Shown here piece by piece: positions 1 to 8,435 of a stretch of 64,000 nt of DNA. The notes below the pieces were generated by a model. That model did not search any database, was not told the DNA's origin, and worked only from the letters and a program-made list of their open reading frames with translations. A program made the translations under genes and the position numbers. Numbering within the stretch: the stretch's first letter is position 1; each line of letters starts with the position of its first letter. Source of the stretch: DATDAH01 sp963725155 (GTDB taxonomy: Bacteria; Actinomycetota; Acidimicrobiia; Acidimicrobiales; DATDAH01); contig CAVRXU010000005.1 of assembly GCA_963725155.1 (NCBI GenBank), positions 186,001 through 250,000 of the forward strand, read 5' to 3'.

Positions 1-2
1 TC

Positions 3-833
3 ACCCAGGTGAAGGAGCCGTCGACGGAGGACTTCTTCGCCGCCCTCGACGAGGCCGGGCTGACCTGGGAGCACCGGGACATCCTCCAGCGCCACCAGCA
101 CCCGGGCATACGGGCCAGCGACGGGACCATCGCCCTCATCCTGCACACCGTCAGCTTCGTCGAGACCTCCGACACCATCGAGGTGGTGCAGGTGGCCATG
201 GTCCTCGGCCCGGAGACCGCGGTCGTGGCCCGCCAGCCCGGTGACGGCTTGGACGACGCCTTCGCCGAGGACTTCGCCAGCCGCAAGGACCTCATCCTCG
301 CTCTCATCGAGGAGGTCCACGACCGGGACACCGACGCCATGCGAGGCATCGAGGAACGGGTGGATGACTGCGAGCTGGAAGTGCTCGACGCCGACGGGCA
401 CGGCACCAGCGCCCAGGCCATCTACCACCTCGAGCACGAGCTGTTGAAGGTCAGGCGCTCGGTCGGCCCGATGGTCGCCGTGCTCGACCGCCTCGGCCGC
501 AAGGGCGACGACGCCGACCGCCTCGTGCTGGCCGAGTGGCGCGACCGGTACCTCCGCCTGGTCAGTCAGATGGAGGACGTCGACAACCTCCTCTCCAGCG
601 TCCTCAGCGTCAACCTGACCCTGGTCTCGGTCCGCCAGAACGAGGACATGCGCAAGATCGCGGCGTGGGGCGCCATCGGCATCGCTCCCACCGCCATGGC
701 CGGCATCTGGGGCATGAACTTCGAGCACATGCCCGAGCTGGCTTGGAGGATCGGGTACCCGCTCGCCCTCGCCTCGATCGTGATCGTGTGCCTGAGCCTC
801 TACCGCTTTTTCCGCAAGGCCGGCTGGCTCTGA
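3..833 (+). CDS. corA: CorA-family Mg2+/Co2+ transporter, 5' end cut by window edge
   Basis: Inner-membrane divalent-cation channel of the CorA/Mrs2 family. The frame is open from the first bases, so the N-terminal cytoplasmic part is partly missing; the visible 274 residues from the GTG at 9 are shorter than the usual 310-370. Near the C-terminus, residues about 232-244 (numbered from the GTG at 9) contain the signature G-M-N after the first transmembrane helix, in the context GIWGMNFEHMPEL. A second hydrophobic helix follows and then the basic tail RKAGWL typical of CorA. The GMN loop is the selectivity-filter motif of the family. It stands alone here with no obvious partner gene. Confidence 0.93.
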   Translation, partial: TQVKEPSTEDFFAALDEAGLTWEHRDILQRHQHPGIRASDGTIALILHTVSFVETSDTIEVVQVAMVLGPETAVVARQPGDGLDDAFAEDFASRKDLILALIEEVHDRDTDAMRGIEERVDDCELEVLDADGHGTSAQAIYHLEHELLKVRRSVGPMVAVLDRLGRKGDDADRLVLAEWRDRYLRLVSQMEDVDNLLSSVLSVNLTLVSVRQNEDMRKIAAWGAIGIAPTAMAGIWGMNFEHMPELAWRIGYPLALASIVIVCLSLYRFFRKAGWL

Positions 834-985
834 GCCCCGTCGCCCTCCTCGGCCAAGGCGACGACCGTTCGTACTCTGGGGCCATGACCAGAGGCAACCG
901 TTGGTGACACCACCCGTCGTGGACCGAGCACCCCGCCGTTCGCAGCGGCGAGGACCTGACCAGCGGCGAACGGGCCGCCGACCTC

Positions 986-1312
986 GTGCGCAACGGCATG
1001 GGCTCGTGGGCCTTCGTCTTCGGTGCGGTGGTCTTCCTGTCGGCGTGGATGGTGGTCAACCGCAACCACGGTTGGGACCCCTACCCGTTCATCCTGCTCA
1101 ACCTGGTCCTGTCCTGCGTTGCCGCCATGCAGGGGGCGATCCTGCTGATCGCGGCCAAGCGGGAGGACCAGATCAACTCCGACCTCGCGGCCCACGACTA
1201 CCGGACCAACGTCGAGACCGACCGCCTGGTGCACGACCTGCTGGAGCGCATCGACCTCCTCCAGGCTGACGTGCACCGGCTGGTGGAGTCCGCCGCTCAG
1301 GGCCCGTCGTGA
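986..1312 (+). CDS. DUF1003 membrane protein, 5' end possibly disrupted
   Basis: Small membrane protein of the DUF1003 family, function unknown. It shows two hydrophobic helices (about residues 8-24 and 33-53) and a charged C-terminal helix (KREDQINSDLAAHDYRTNVE) typical of the family. The first start in frame is GTG 986, but coding sequence that looks like the conserved N-terminal region (HPAVRSGEDLTSGERAADLV) reads in the same frame from 908. Further upstream in that frame lies ATG 884, separated by an in-frame TGA at 905-907. The true protein may start at 986 with a short N-terminus, or a TGG-to-TGA change or sequence error has cut off the family's normal start. Confidence 0.75.
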   Translation: MRNGMGSWAFVFGAVVFLSAWMVVNRNHGWDPYPFILLNLVLSCVAAMQGAILLIAAKREDQINSDLAAHDYRTNVETDRLVHDLLERIDLLQADVHRLVESAAQGPS

Positions 1313-1320
1313 AACGTCGC

Positions 1321-1347
1321 AACTTCCGGCGGGCGGGCTGGCTCTGA
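1321..1347 (+). other. relic resembling the CorA C-terminal tail
   Basis: Just after the DUF1003 stop, the bases read NFRRAGWL and stop, closely matching the RFFRKAGWL-stop end of the CorA gene about 510 bp upstream. It is too short to be a gene. It could mark a past duplication or recombination of a corA 3' end, or chance similarity of about 9 codons. Confidence 0.35.
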
Positions 1348-1390
1348 GAACGACGTTGGTGCTGGGCCGCCACCGCGACAGGATCTAGCC

Positions 1391-2953
1391 GTGCCCCGTG
1401 TCCTCGTCACCGAGAAGATCGCCGACTCCGGCCTCGACCGCCTCCGGGAGGCGGGCCACGATGTCGACGTCCAACTCGACGCCACCCCCGAGACCCTCCT
1501 CGACCTGGTCAAGGGGGCGTCGGCCCTGATCATCCGATCCGCCACGCTGGTCACCGCCGACGTGCTCGAGGCCGGATCGGACCTGGTCGTCGTGGGTCGG
1601 GCCGGCATCGGCCTCGACAACGTGGACACCGAGGCCGCCACCCGGCGGGGCGTCATGGTGGTCAACGCCCCGCAGTCGAACGTGCTGTCGGCGGCCGAGC
1701 ACACCATGGCCCTGCTGCTGGCCCAAGCCCGCAACATCGCCCCGGCCCACGCCGCCCTGGTCGACGGGCGCTGGGAGCGGTCGCAATGGGAAGGCGTCGA
1801 GCTCTCGGACAAGACCCTCGGCATCATCGGCCTGGGCCGCATCGGCCGGCTGGTGGCCCAGCGGGCGCTCGCCTTCGGGATGCGCCTGGTCGGCTACGAC
1901 CCGTTCGTGACCCCCGACCGGGCCCGGCAGATGAGCGTCGAAGTCATGGACCTCGACGAGGTCCTCGCCCGGGCCGACTTCCTCACCCTGCACGTGGCCA
2001 AGACACCCGACACCCTCGGCATGATCGGCGTCGAGGCGCTGAAGAAGGTCAAGCCCGGCATCCGCATCATCAACGTGGCCCGGGGCGGCATCGTCGACGA
2101 GCAGGCGCTGGCCGACGCCATCATCGACGGCCGCGTCGCGGGGGCCGCCATCGACGTCTTCGCCGACGAGCCGACCACGACTTCACCGCTGTTCGGCCTC
2201 CCCGGCGTGGTCGTCACCCCCCACCTGGGGGCGAGCACCGCGGAGGCCCAGGACAAGGCGGGCCAGACCATTGCCGAGCAGGTGGGCCTGGCTCTGGCCG
2301 GGGATTTCGTGCCCTTCGCCGTGAACGTGTCGGCGGCCGAGGCCTCGGAGACGGTGCGCCCCTTCCTGCCCCTGGCCGAACGGCTCGGCGGCCTGTTCGC
2401 GGCCCTCCTCCCCGAACTCCCCGACGAGCTGCGGGTCGAGTACCAGGGCCAACTGGCCGACTACGACACCCGGATCCTGACCCTGTCGGTGCAGAAGGGC
2501 TTCTTCGGCCGCCTGACCGACGAGCCCGTGTCCTATGTGAACGCCCCGGCTGTGGCCGAGCTGAAGGGGATGTCGGTGCACGAGTCCAAGACGTCGACGA
2601 CGCAGGACTACGTCAACCTCGTCACCCTGCGCGGCGGGGGCCACGCCATCGCCGGGACGTTGGCCGGGCTCCAAGGCAAGCCCCGCATCGTGATGGTCGA
2701 CGACCACGCCGTCGACGTCCCCCCGGCGGACCACATGCTGGTGGTCCGCAACGACGACAGCCCCGGAGTCATCGGCTTCCTGGGCACGGTGTTGGGCGAG
2801 GCCGGGGTCAACATCGCAGACATGGACGTCGGCCAGTCACCGGATGGCGTGGCCGCACTCATGGTGCTGGCCCTCAGCACGGAGGTCCCCGAGACGGTGC
2901 AGGATCAGCTCCGGGCCGATGCCCGGATCCAACTGGTGCGGAGCCTGGGCTGA
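1391..2953 (+). CDS. serA: D-3-phosphoglycerate dehydrogenase (long, ACT-containing form)
   Basis: Oxidises 3-phosphoglycerate to 3-phosphohydroxypyruvate with NAD+, the first step of serine synthesis, in the cytoplasm. 520 residues, the length of the long actinobacterial type. The Rossmann motif GLGRIG is at residues 147-152. The catalytic Arg, Glu and His are visible as R231 (NVARGG), E260 (FADEP) and H278 (TPHLGAST). An intervening allosteric-substrate-binding domain covers about 315-440 and a C-terminal ACT domain about 448-520, which in the family binds serine as feedback inhibitor. Start is GTG 1391, matching the usual N-terminus (PRVLVTEKI). It is isolated from other serine genes. Confidence 0.97.
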   Translation: MPRVLVTEKIADSGLDRLREAGHDVDVQLDATPETLLDLVKGASALIIRSATLVTADVLEAGSDLVVVGRAGIGLDNVDTEAATRRGVMVVNAPQSNVLSAAEHTMALLLAQARNIAPAHAALVDGRWERSQWEGVELSDKTLGIIGLGRIGRLVAQRALAFGMRLVGYDPFVTPDRARQMSVEVMDLDEVLARADFLTLHVAKTPDTLGMIGVEALKKVKPGIRIINVARGGIVDEQALADAIIDGRVAGAAIDVFADEPTTTSPLFGLPGVVVTPHLGASTAEAQDKAGQTIAEQVGLALAGDFVPFAVNVSAAEASETVRPFLPLAERLGGLFAALLPELPDELRVEYQGQLADYDTRILTLSVQKGFFGRLTDEPVSYVNAPAVAELKGMSVHESKTSTTQDYVNLVTLRGGGHAIAGTLAGLQGKPRIVMVDDHAVDVPPADHMLVVRNDDSPGVIGFLGTVLGEAGVNIADMDVGQSPDGVAALMVLALSTEVPETVQDQLRADARIQLVRSLG

Positions 2954-2993
2954 CAGGGCCGGCCGACGCAGGGGAGCCGCTGGATACGGCTGC

Positions 2994-3341
2994 TCAGCGC
3001 AGAGACGCCCGATAGCCGTCGGCCTCGGCCGCTTCGGGCGAGGCGTAGCACCGATCCGCGATCGAGCGGTCGTAGAGGGCCCCGCCGGGCACGTGGTAGA
3101 TCCTGCTGCTGGCCTTGGCTTTGACCGGATAGCCGTCGGGGCAGCCCCCGTCGGCTGTCGGCTCGACCCACGGTTCCGCGGCCGCAGCAGTCGGTGCGGC
3201 GGCGTTCGCGTCCGTCACGGGCGGAGCCGGCGTGGGCGGCGCCGTCGGGGAGGCGCTGGGAGGGGCGGGTCGCCGCCGCAGGCCCGCCGCGATCGCGACG
3301 ATCACCGCGGCCAGGGTCACGAGCTTCACCAGACGCTTCAT
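2994..3341 (-). CDS. secreted or membrane-anchored sunset-domain protein
   Basis: 115 residues. An N-terminal hydrophobic segment (about residues 5-20) after MKR looks like a signal peptide or membrane anchor. A Pro/Ala/Thr-rich linker follows, then a C-terminal domain of about 50 residues with CPDGYPVKAKASSRIYHVPGG and YDRSIADRCYASPEAAEADGYR. That pattern matches the sunset domain found at the ends of many actinobacterial secreted proteins; its function is not known. Convergent with serA. Confidence 0.7.
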   Translation of the reverse strand: MKRLVKLVTLAAVIVAIAAGLRRRPAPPSASPTAPPTPAPPVTDANAAAPTAAAAEPWVEPTADGGCPDGYPVKAKASSRIYHVPGGALYDRSIADRCYASPEAAEADGYRASLR

Positions 3342-3371
3342 GTTCGCACCGTAGTCACCAGGCCGGGTCGG

Positions 3372-5948
3372 TCATGGCGTCCGGGTGGCCACCAGGCGCA
3401 TCATCTCCCGGGCGACCATGGGCCCGGCGTTCTGGTTCTGACCGGTCACGAGGTCGCCGTCCACGACCCAGTGGTTCGCCAGAGGATCCCGGAAGCGGGT
3501 GGCGGACTCGAACCGGCCGCCCTGGCGACGCAGCTCGGTCTCGGGGTGGAAGGGCGTGGACCCGATGCCCAGCTCCTGCACCTGCTTGTCCGTGACCCCA
3601 GTGACCCGACGGCCCTCGACCAGGGGCCGACCGTCGGTCGCCGTCGCCCGGCAGAGGCCGAGAGGCCCGTGGCAGATGCCGCCCAACACCGCACCGGCGG
3701 CGTTGGCCTCGGTCACCTTGTCGGCGAGGATCTCCGAAAGGCCGAAGTCGAAGGCGGCGCCCCAGCCCCCGGCGAGGAAGACGATGTCGTAGCCGGCCAT
3801 CTCCAGGTCGCCGATCGGCGTTGAGTCGGTGACCTTCGCCCGCAGGACGGGGTCACCGAGGAAGCGGTCGTCGGCTCCGCAGCGGACCACCGGCTTGAGG
3901 GAGAGCGGGTCGACCGGGATGACCCCGCCCGCCGGGCTGGCCACGTCGACGTCCATCCCCGCGTCGAGGAACAGGTAGTAGGGCACGGTCAGCTCCGAGG
4001 AGAACACGCCGGTGGGCTTGCCCACGTCGAGCACGCCGTGGTTCGTGGCCACGACGAGGGCTCGGCGCCCGACCAGGTCGAAGGCGGTGGCGTCGGGGTC
4101 CTCGGGGTGCAGGCCGACCCGCTGCAGGGCCCGGCGCAGGAGCCGAGCAGGAGCGGGAGGGGCCTTGGGCTCGGCCCGGGGGTTGGAGCGGCGGGCGGCA
4201 TAGGGCCAGGGCTGGTTGCGCTCCGGGATCGAAGCGGCCCGCTCCTCTTTCATGCGCCGGCGCAGCAGGGCGAGGACGTCGGCGGCGATCGGGTCATCAG
4301 CCCGGTTCTCGGCCTCGATGGGATCGGAGTCGAGGTCGTAGAGCTCCCACTGGTCGGGCACGGGGTCGGTGCGGTAGCTGGGCCCGCCTAGTCCCTCGGC
4401 GGCGAGGTGGCGGAGCTCGGGCTCGGTCCAGGTGGCGGGATCGTCGAAGGTGCGGACCAGCTTCCAGCGGTGGTCGGCCCCTCCCGCGGCATCGGCCTCG
4501 GCCACCCGGACGACCACGCCCTCGAAGTTCGACCCCACGTGGGCCGGCACCTGGATGCGCAGCGGGCCGGGAGGGCTGGCGGTGCGGCCCAGGCGCCGGG
4601 CCACGCCCGAGGCGCCGGTGTCGCCCTCCAGCATGTTGTCCCGAGTCATGAGGTAGACGGCTCGGTCGGCATCGGGCTGGACGACGGCGTCGACCACGGG
4701 CATCAGGTCGGTGCCCGGGAGGTCGTGGACCTCGCTGAACGCCTCGGCGAGTTGGGGAGCCAGGGCGGTGGCGTCGAGGCCGGCCGCGGCCAGGAGGGTG
4801 GGGACGAGGTCGATGTGGGAGGTGGGGGCCTCCACCCGGAGGGGGGCCGTCTGCCGGTCGCCGACCCGGGCGATGGTGAACGGGACGCGAGTGGCCTCGT
4901 CGTAGAGGTTGAACCACTTCTGGTGGAGTCCACCGTGGGCGCCGAGCAACTCGCCGTGGTCGGCGGTGCGGACGAGGACGGCGTCGTCGGAGCCACCCTC
5001 GGTGACGGCCCGGCGGACCCGGTCCACGGGTCCGTCGACTTCGGCGTGGAGGCGGTGGTAGAGGTTCCGGTAGGCCTGGGCGTTGCGCTCGTAGATGCGG
5101 GCGATGGCGGCCGGCGGGCCGTAGCCGGACGGGTACGCGGCCCGGTAGGCGATCTGGGCCGCCGGTTTCGTCGACAGGTCCTCGTGTTGGGTCGGGGCCT
5201 CGGGGACCGGTGGCGGGTCGAGCGGCGACGGCTCGTCGCCCAGGGGCTTGGTCCGTTGCCACAGCGGGAAGAGGACGATGTCGTGGGGGTTCACGAAGCT
5301 GGCCACGAGCAGGAACGGGCGTCGGGCGTCGGCGTCGCCGGCGCGGCGGCGGGCGTAGCGGTCCTCCAACCAGGCCACGACCCGGTCGGCGATGAGCGGG
5401 TCCCGGCGCAGGCCGCTGTCGGCCAGGGCGGCCCCGTGCGGCTCGGGCCCGACCCAGCCGGAGAAGCCGTACGGGGCGAGGGGATCGGCGTCGAGGTAGG
5501 CGGCGACGGCGTCGGCCAGGACCTCGCCGTCGTCGGTGTTGGTGGGCAGGGGCTTCCCGGTGGCCGGATCGGTCAGGTCGGCGTGGCTGATGTGCCACTT
5601 GCCGTCGTAGTGGGTGTCGTAGCCACCGGCCCGGAACCAGTTGCCCAGTGTGGGGACTTCGTCCGTCGGCAGCCAGCGCATGCGGGAGTCGTCGGCCATC
5701 TTGCCGAGACCGTCGGTCTGGGTGACGCCGTGCAGGTCCGGGTACTGGCCGGTGAAGATCGTCGGCCGGCTGGGCACGCAGGCCAGGGAGCCGGTGTAGT
5801 GGCGGACGAAGGTGACGCCGTGCTCGGCGAACCAGCGCTCGCCGGCGAGGGACTCGTGGCGCCAGCGGGCGACGGCCGGGTCCTCATACGGCGGGGCGGC
5901 CCGCTCCTCGTCGGTGAGGATGATGACGATGTCCGGGCGGTCGGTCAC
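3372..5948 (-). CDS. sulfatase fused to a C-terminal DJ-1/PfpI domain
   Basis: 858 residues. Residues 1 to about 590 are a type I sulfatase of the alkaline-phosphatase superfamily: metal-ligand region ILTDEE (D13/E14), the formylglycine signature C57-V-P-S-R, and the TADHGE plus GLHQK segments that carry further metal and sulfate contacts. After a Pro/Ala-rich linker, residues about 629-858 form a DJ-1/PfpI glutamine-amidotransferase-like domain with the nucleophile-elbow motif GGICHGP (C759, H760), as in Hsp31/DJ-1 glyoxalase- or chaperone-like proteins. No signal peptide is seen, so it is probably cytoplasmic. The start overlaps the stop of the upstream SRPBCC gene by 4 bp (GTGA), implying coupled translation. 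Substrate unknown. Confidence 0.85.
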   Translation of the reverse strand: MTDRPDIVIILTDEERAAPPYEDPAVARWRHESLAGERWFAEHGVTFVRHYTGSLACVPSRPTIFTGQYPDLHGVTQTDGLGKMADDSRMRWLPTDEVPTLGNWFRAGGYDTHYDGKWHISHADLTDPATGKPLPTNTDDGEVLADAVAAYLDADPLAPYGFSGWVGPEPHGAALADSGLRRDPLIADRVVAWLEDRYARRRAGDADARRPFLLVASFVNPHDIVLFPLWQRTKPLGDEPSPLDPPPVPEAPTQHEDLSTKPAAQIAYRAAYPSGYGPPAAIARIYERNAQAYRNLYHRLHAEVDGPVDRVRRAVTEGGSDDAVLVRTADHGELLGAHGGLHQKWFNLYDEATRVPFTIARVGDRQTAPLRVEAPTSHIDLVPTLLAAAGLDATALAPQLAEAFSEVHDLPGTDLMPVVDAVVQPDADRAVYLMTRDNMLEGDTGASGVARRLGRTASPPGPLRIQVPAHVGSNFEGVVVRVAEADAAGGADHRWKLVRTFDDPATWTEPELRHLAAEGLGGPSYRTDPVPDQWELYDLDSDPIEAENRADDPIAADVLALLRRRMKEERAASIPERNQPWPYAARRSNPRAEPKAPPAPARLLRRALQRVGLHPEDPDATAFDLVGRRALVVATNHGVLDVGKPTGVFSSELTVPYYLFLDAGMDVDVASPAGGVIPVDPLSLKPVVRCGADDRFLGDPVLRAKVTDSTPIGDLEMAGYDIVFLAGGWGAAFDFGLSEILADKVTEANAAGAVLGGICHGPLGLCRATATDGRPLVEGRRVTGVTDKQVQELGIGSTPFHPETELRRQGGRFESATRFRDPLANHWVVDGDLVTGQNQNAGPMVAREMMRLVATRTP

Positions 5949-6394
5949 CGGCGGGCGCCCGTCAGGTGAGCGACGAGGCCGGCGAGCATGCCGTTGGAGG
6001 CCTTGGCCAGGCGGCGGGCGACGAGCGGAGCGGCCACTCGCCCGACGGGCTTGGCCCCGGGATCGACCGTGCTGGTCAACGTGACGGACGTCCGCTCACC
6101 ATCGGGCCGCAAGGTCCAGCGGTTGGTGGCCCCGCCGACGACGGGGGGCAGGCCCTCGAGGGCATAGGCGAGGGCTCGGGGCGGGTCCCACTCGGTGATG
6201 CGCTCGACCAGCACGGTGCGTCCCACCTGCACCCGCCTGGCGCTGCCCACGCCCTCGGTCTGCTCGGTCAGGTACGTGGAGTGGTCCACATCGGGCGACC
6301 AGGTGCTGAGGCGGTCGAAGGCGGCCAGGGTCGCCCAGACGGTCTCCACCGGTGCATTGACGGTGGTCGAGCGCGTGGCCGAAGCATCCCCCAC
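5945..6394 (-). CDS. SRPBCC (polyketide cyclase/dehydrase-like) family protein
   Basis: 149 residues with the START-like hydrophobic-pocket fold. The N-terminal strand TVNAPVETVWATLAAFDRLSTWSPDV is the classic SRPBCC opening, followed by ITEWDPPRALAYAL and a C-terminal long helix. These proteins bind small hydrophobic ligands; no specific ligand can be read here. It is the first gene of a two-gene operon with the sulfatase-DJ-1 fusion, overlapping it by 4 bp. Confidence 0.8.
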   Translation of the reverse strand: MGDASATRSTTVNAPVETVWATLAAFDRLSTWSPDVDHSTYLTEQTEGVGSARRVQVGRTVLVERITEWDPPRALAYALEGLPPVVGGATNRWTLRPDGERTSVTLTSTVDPGAKPVGRVAAPLVARRLAKASNGMLAGLVAHLTGARR

Positions 6395-6456
6395 GGTCCC
6401 TGTCTAGCAGTTGGCCCACACTAGTGGCACTTGGAGTGTCAAATGATGGCCGGGGG

Positions 6457-6485
6457 TTGACGATTCGGTGATCCGGTGCGATGGT
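6457..6485 (+). promoter_or_regulatory. candidate promoter of the leuA leader
   Basis: TTGACG at 6457-6462 is a near-consensus -35 box. After a 17-bp spacer, GATGGT at 6480-6485 keeps the two most conserved -10 positions (A at 2, T at 6). The leader-peptide ATG at 6493 begins 8 bp after the -10, so the transcript may be leaderless. The same arrangement is found before leuB (17523-17551). Confidence 0.45.
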
Positions 6486-6492
6486 GCCCGAG

Positions 6493-6534
6493 ATGCGTTT
6501 CGACCGTCGCGCCCTGGACCTCCTTCTTACGTAA
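6493..6534 (+). CDS. leucine-rich leader peptide of leuA (attenuation)
   Basis: 13-codon ORF reading MRFDRRALDLLLT and stop. Four of the six codons 8-13 region are leucine (CTG, then CTC CTT CTT in a row after Asp), the hallmark of a leucine-sensing leader peptide. Two of those are CTT, which is rare in this high-GC genome and so would make stalling more sensitive. It is followed at once by a hairpin and then a T-tailed hairpin before leuA. Ribosome stalling at Leu codons when charged tRNA-Leu is short would favour read-through into leuA. Too short for ordinary ORF calling; the call rests on composition and position. Confidence 0.75.
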   Translation: MRFDRRALDLLLT

Positions 6535-6604
6535 GGCGAGCACCCCCATATCGGTGCTCGTCTCGCCTCCTGAACCCGGAAGGGTCAGGGGGTCTTTTCG
6601 TTTT
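6535..6604 (+). terminator. leuA attenuator: pause hairpin and intrinsic terminator
   Basis: Directly after the leader stop, CGAGCACC (6537-6544) can pair with GGTGCTCG (6553-6560); alternatively GGCGAG (6535-6540) pairs with CTCGCC (6562-6567). A second hairpin, CCTGA-A-CCC (6569-6577) with GGGTCAGG (6582-6589) and a GGAA loop, is followed by a T-rich run at 6593-6604. This is the layout of a transcription attenuator. leuA starts 57 bp further on. Confidence 0.72.
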
Positions 6605-6660
6605 CGGATCCGGATCGCAACGTCCTGACCATCGCCCCCGAACCCCAGAAAGGCAATCCC

Positions 6661-8214
6661 ATGAGTGACAGCAAGCGAGTCGTGATCTTCGACACGACGC
6701 TGCGGGACGGCGAGCAGTCGCCGGGGATCTCGCTGGACGTCGGCGAGAAGCTGGAGATCGCCGAGCAGCTCGCCCGCCTGGGGGTCGACTACCTGGAGGC
6801 CGGCTTCCCGGTCGCCAGCCAGGGCGACTTCGAGGCGGTCGAGGCCATCGCCCGCTCCGTCCGGGGCCCGGTCATCACCGGGCTGTCCCGCACCGCCCTC
6901 AAGGACGTGGACCGGTGCTGGGAGGCCGTCCAGCACGCCGAGCAGGCCCGGATCCACGTCTTCATCGCCACGTCCGAGAACCACATGGCCAACAAGCTGA
7001 AGATGACCCCGGACCAGGTCAAGGTCGAAGCGGGGTCGGCGGTGGCTCACGCCAAGCAGTACACCGACGACGTCGAGTTCTCGCCCGAGGACGCCTCCCG
7101 CTCGGACTTCGACTTCATGTGCGAGGTCCTGCAGATCGCCGTCGACAGCGGCGCGGTCACGCTGAACATCCCCGACACCGTCGGGTTCTCCATCCCGCAG
7201 GAGTTCGGCCGGCGCATCGCCGCCATCCGGGAGCGGGTCACCGGTGACTACGTCATCTCGGCCCACTGCCACGACGACCTGGGCATGGCGGTGGCCAACT
7301 CCCTGGCCGCGGTGGAGGCCGGGGCCCGACAGGTCGAGGTCGCCATGAACGGCATCGGGGAGCGGGCCGGCAACGCCGCCCTCGAGGAGATCGTCATGGC
7401 CCTGCGCACGCGGTCGGAGTACTTCGGCGGGCTGGACACCAACGTCCGGGCCGAGGAGCTGGCCAAGACCAGCCGGCTGGTCGCCCGCCTGACCGGCTAC
7501 CCGGTGCAGTACAACAAGGCCGTCGTCGGCCGGAACGCGTTCGCCCACGAGGCGGGCATCCATCAGCACGGGATGCTCGAGGACCGCACGACCTACGAGA
7601 TCATGGACCCCAACGCCGTGGGCCAGGACACCTCGCTGGTGCTGGGCAAGCACTCGGGTCGGCACGCCTTCAGCGACACCCTCGAGAAGATGGGCCTGAA
7701 GGTCCAGGGCGACGCCCTGAACCAGGCCTTCACGCGCTTCAAGGAGCTGGCCGACCGAAAGGTGGAGATCACCGACGCCGACCTGGAGGCCATCGTGGCC
7801 GCCGAGCTGAACGTCTCGGCCACCGACGCCTACGAGCTGTCCAGCATCGAGTTCCGCGGCAGCAACGTGGGGCCGGCCAGCGCGCAGGTCGTGCTCATCC
7901 GCACGGCGGACGGCGAGAAGATGGAAGCCACGGCGGAGGGTGACGGCATGATCGACGCCGCCGGCCAGGCCATCCGCAGCGCCACCGGGGTCGACGGTCG
8001 CCAGACCGACTTCAACGTGTCGTCGGTGACGGGCGGCGTGGACGCCTTAGGGGACGTGGTCATCCAGTTCGAGTCCGACGGTGTAAAGGTGTCGGGACGG
8101 GGGGTGTCCACCGATGTGGTGGAGGCTTCGGCTCGAGCCCTTCTCAATGCCATCAACAAGGTGATCCGGATCCGGGACCGGGCCGAGGTGCGGGACACCG
8201 TTTCCGGCCCGTAA
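6661..8214 (+). CDS. leuA: 2-isopropylmalate synthase
   Basis: Condenses acetyl-CoA with 2-oxoisovalerate, the committed step of leucine synthesis. 517 residues, the length of the bacterial LeuA1-type enzyme. The TIM-barrel start DTTLRDGEQSPG supplies R15 and D16; the metal-binding HCHDD has H202 and H204; the GNAALEEIVMAL and HEAGIHQHGML segments are also typical. The C-terminal 130 residues form the LeuA regulatory dimer domain that binds leucine. Start ATG 6661 follows an AGAAAGG-like ribosome site. It is regulated by the leader and attenuator just upstream. Confidence 0.97.
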   Translation: MSDSKRVVIFDTTLRDGEQSPGISLDVGEKLEIAEQLARLGVDYLEAGFPVASQGDFEAVEAIARSVRGPVITGLSRTALKDVDRCWEAVQHAEQARIHVFIATSENHMANKLKMTPDQVKVEAGSAVAHAKQYTDDVEFSPEDASRSDFDFMCEVLQIAVDSGAVTLNIPDTVGFSIPQEFGRRIAAIRERVTGDYVISAHCHDDLGMAVANSLAAVEAGARQVEVAMNGIGERAGNAALEEIVMALRTRSEYFGGLDTNVRAEELAKTSRLVARLTGYPVQYNKAVVGRNAFAHEAGIHQHGMLEDRTTYEIMDPNAVGQDTSLVLGKHSGRHAFSDTLEKMGLKVQGDALNQAFTRFKELADRKVEITDADLEAIVAAELNVSATDAYELSSIEFRGSNVGPASAQVVLIRTADGEKMEATAEGDGMIDAAGQAIRSATGVDGRQTDFNVSSVTGGVDALGDVVIQFESDGVKVSGRGVSTDVVEASARALLNAINKVIRIRDRAEVRDTVSGP

Positions 8215-8230
8215 CCGAGAGCTGTCCGGC

Positions 8231-8253
8231 TTCGGGGGAGGCGGTGGTGGCCT
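8231..8253 (+). terminator. possible hairpin after leuA
   Basis: GGGGGAGGC and GGCCTCC flank a short loop downstream of leuA and could form a GC-rich stem, but no clear T-run follows. The rest of the 221-bp gap between the convergent leuA and beta-propeller genes is GC-rich with several short inverted repeats and shows no gene that I can support. Confidence 0.3.
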
Positions 8254-8435
8254 CCTTGCTCCTGACGCAACTGAGCGAAACCGTCGCGGCGAAGGCCCCC
8301 TCCGCCTCCCCCTACGGTCGGAGGGCACCCGCGGATGCCCGGCCCGGGGCGCTCGGCCCCCGTGGTTGCGTCGGTGTCGGTTCGTCCAGCTCGGGGATCG
8401 GTGGAGACCAGACGCCCCGCGGGGGTGGGCGTGGG

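Noticed and set aside
8215..8435. Possible gene in the leuA/beta-propeller gap
   Set aside because: The open frame there runs antisense into the beta-propeller gene and shows no domain or ribosome site.
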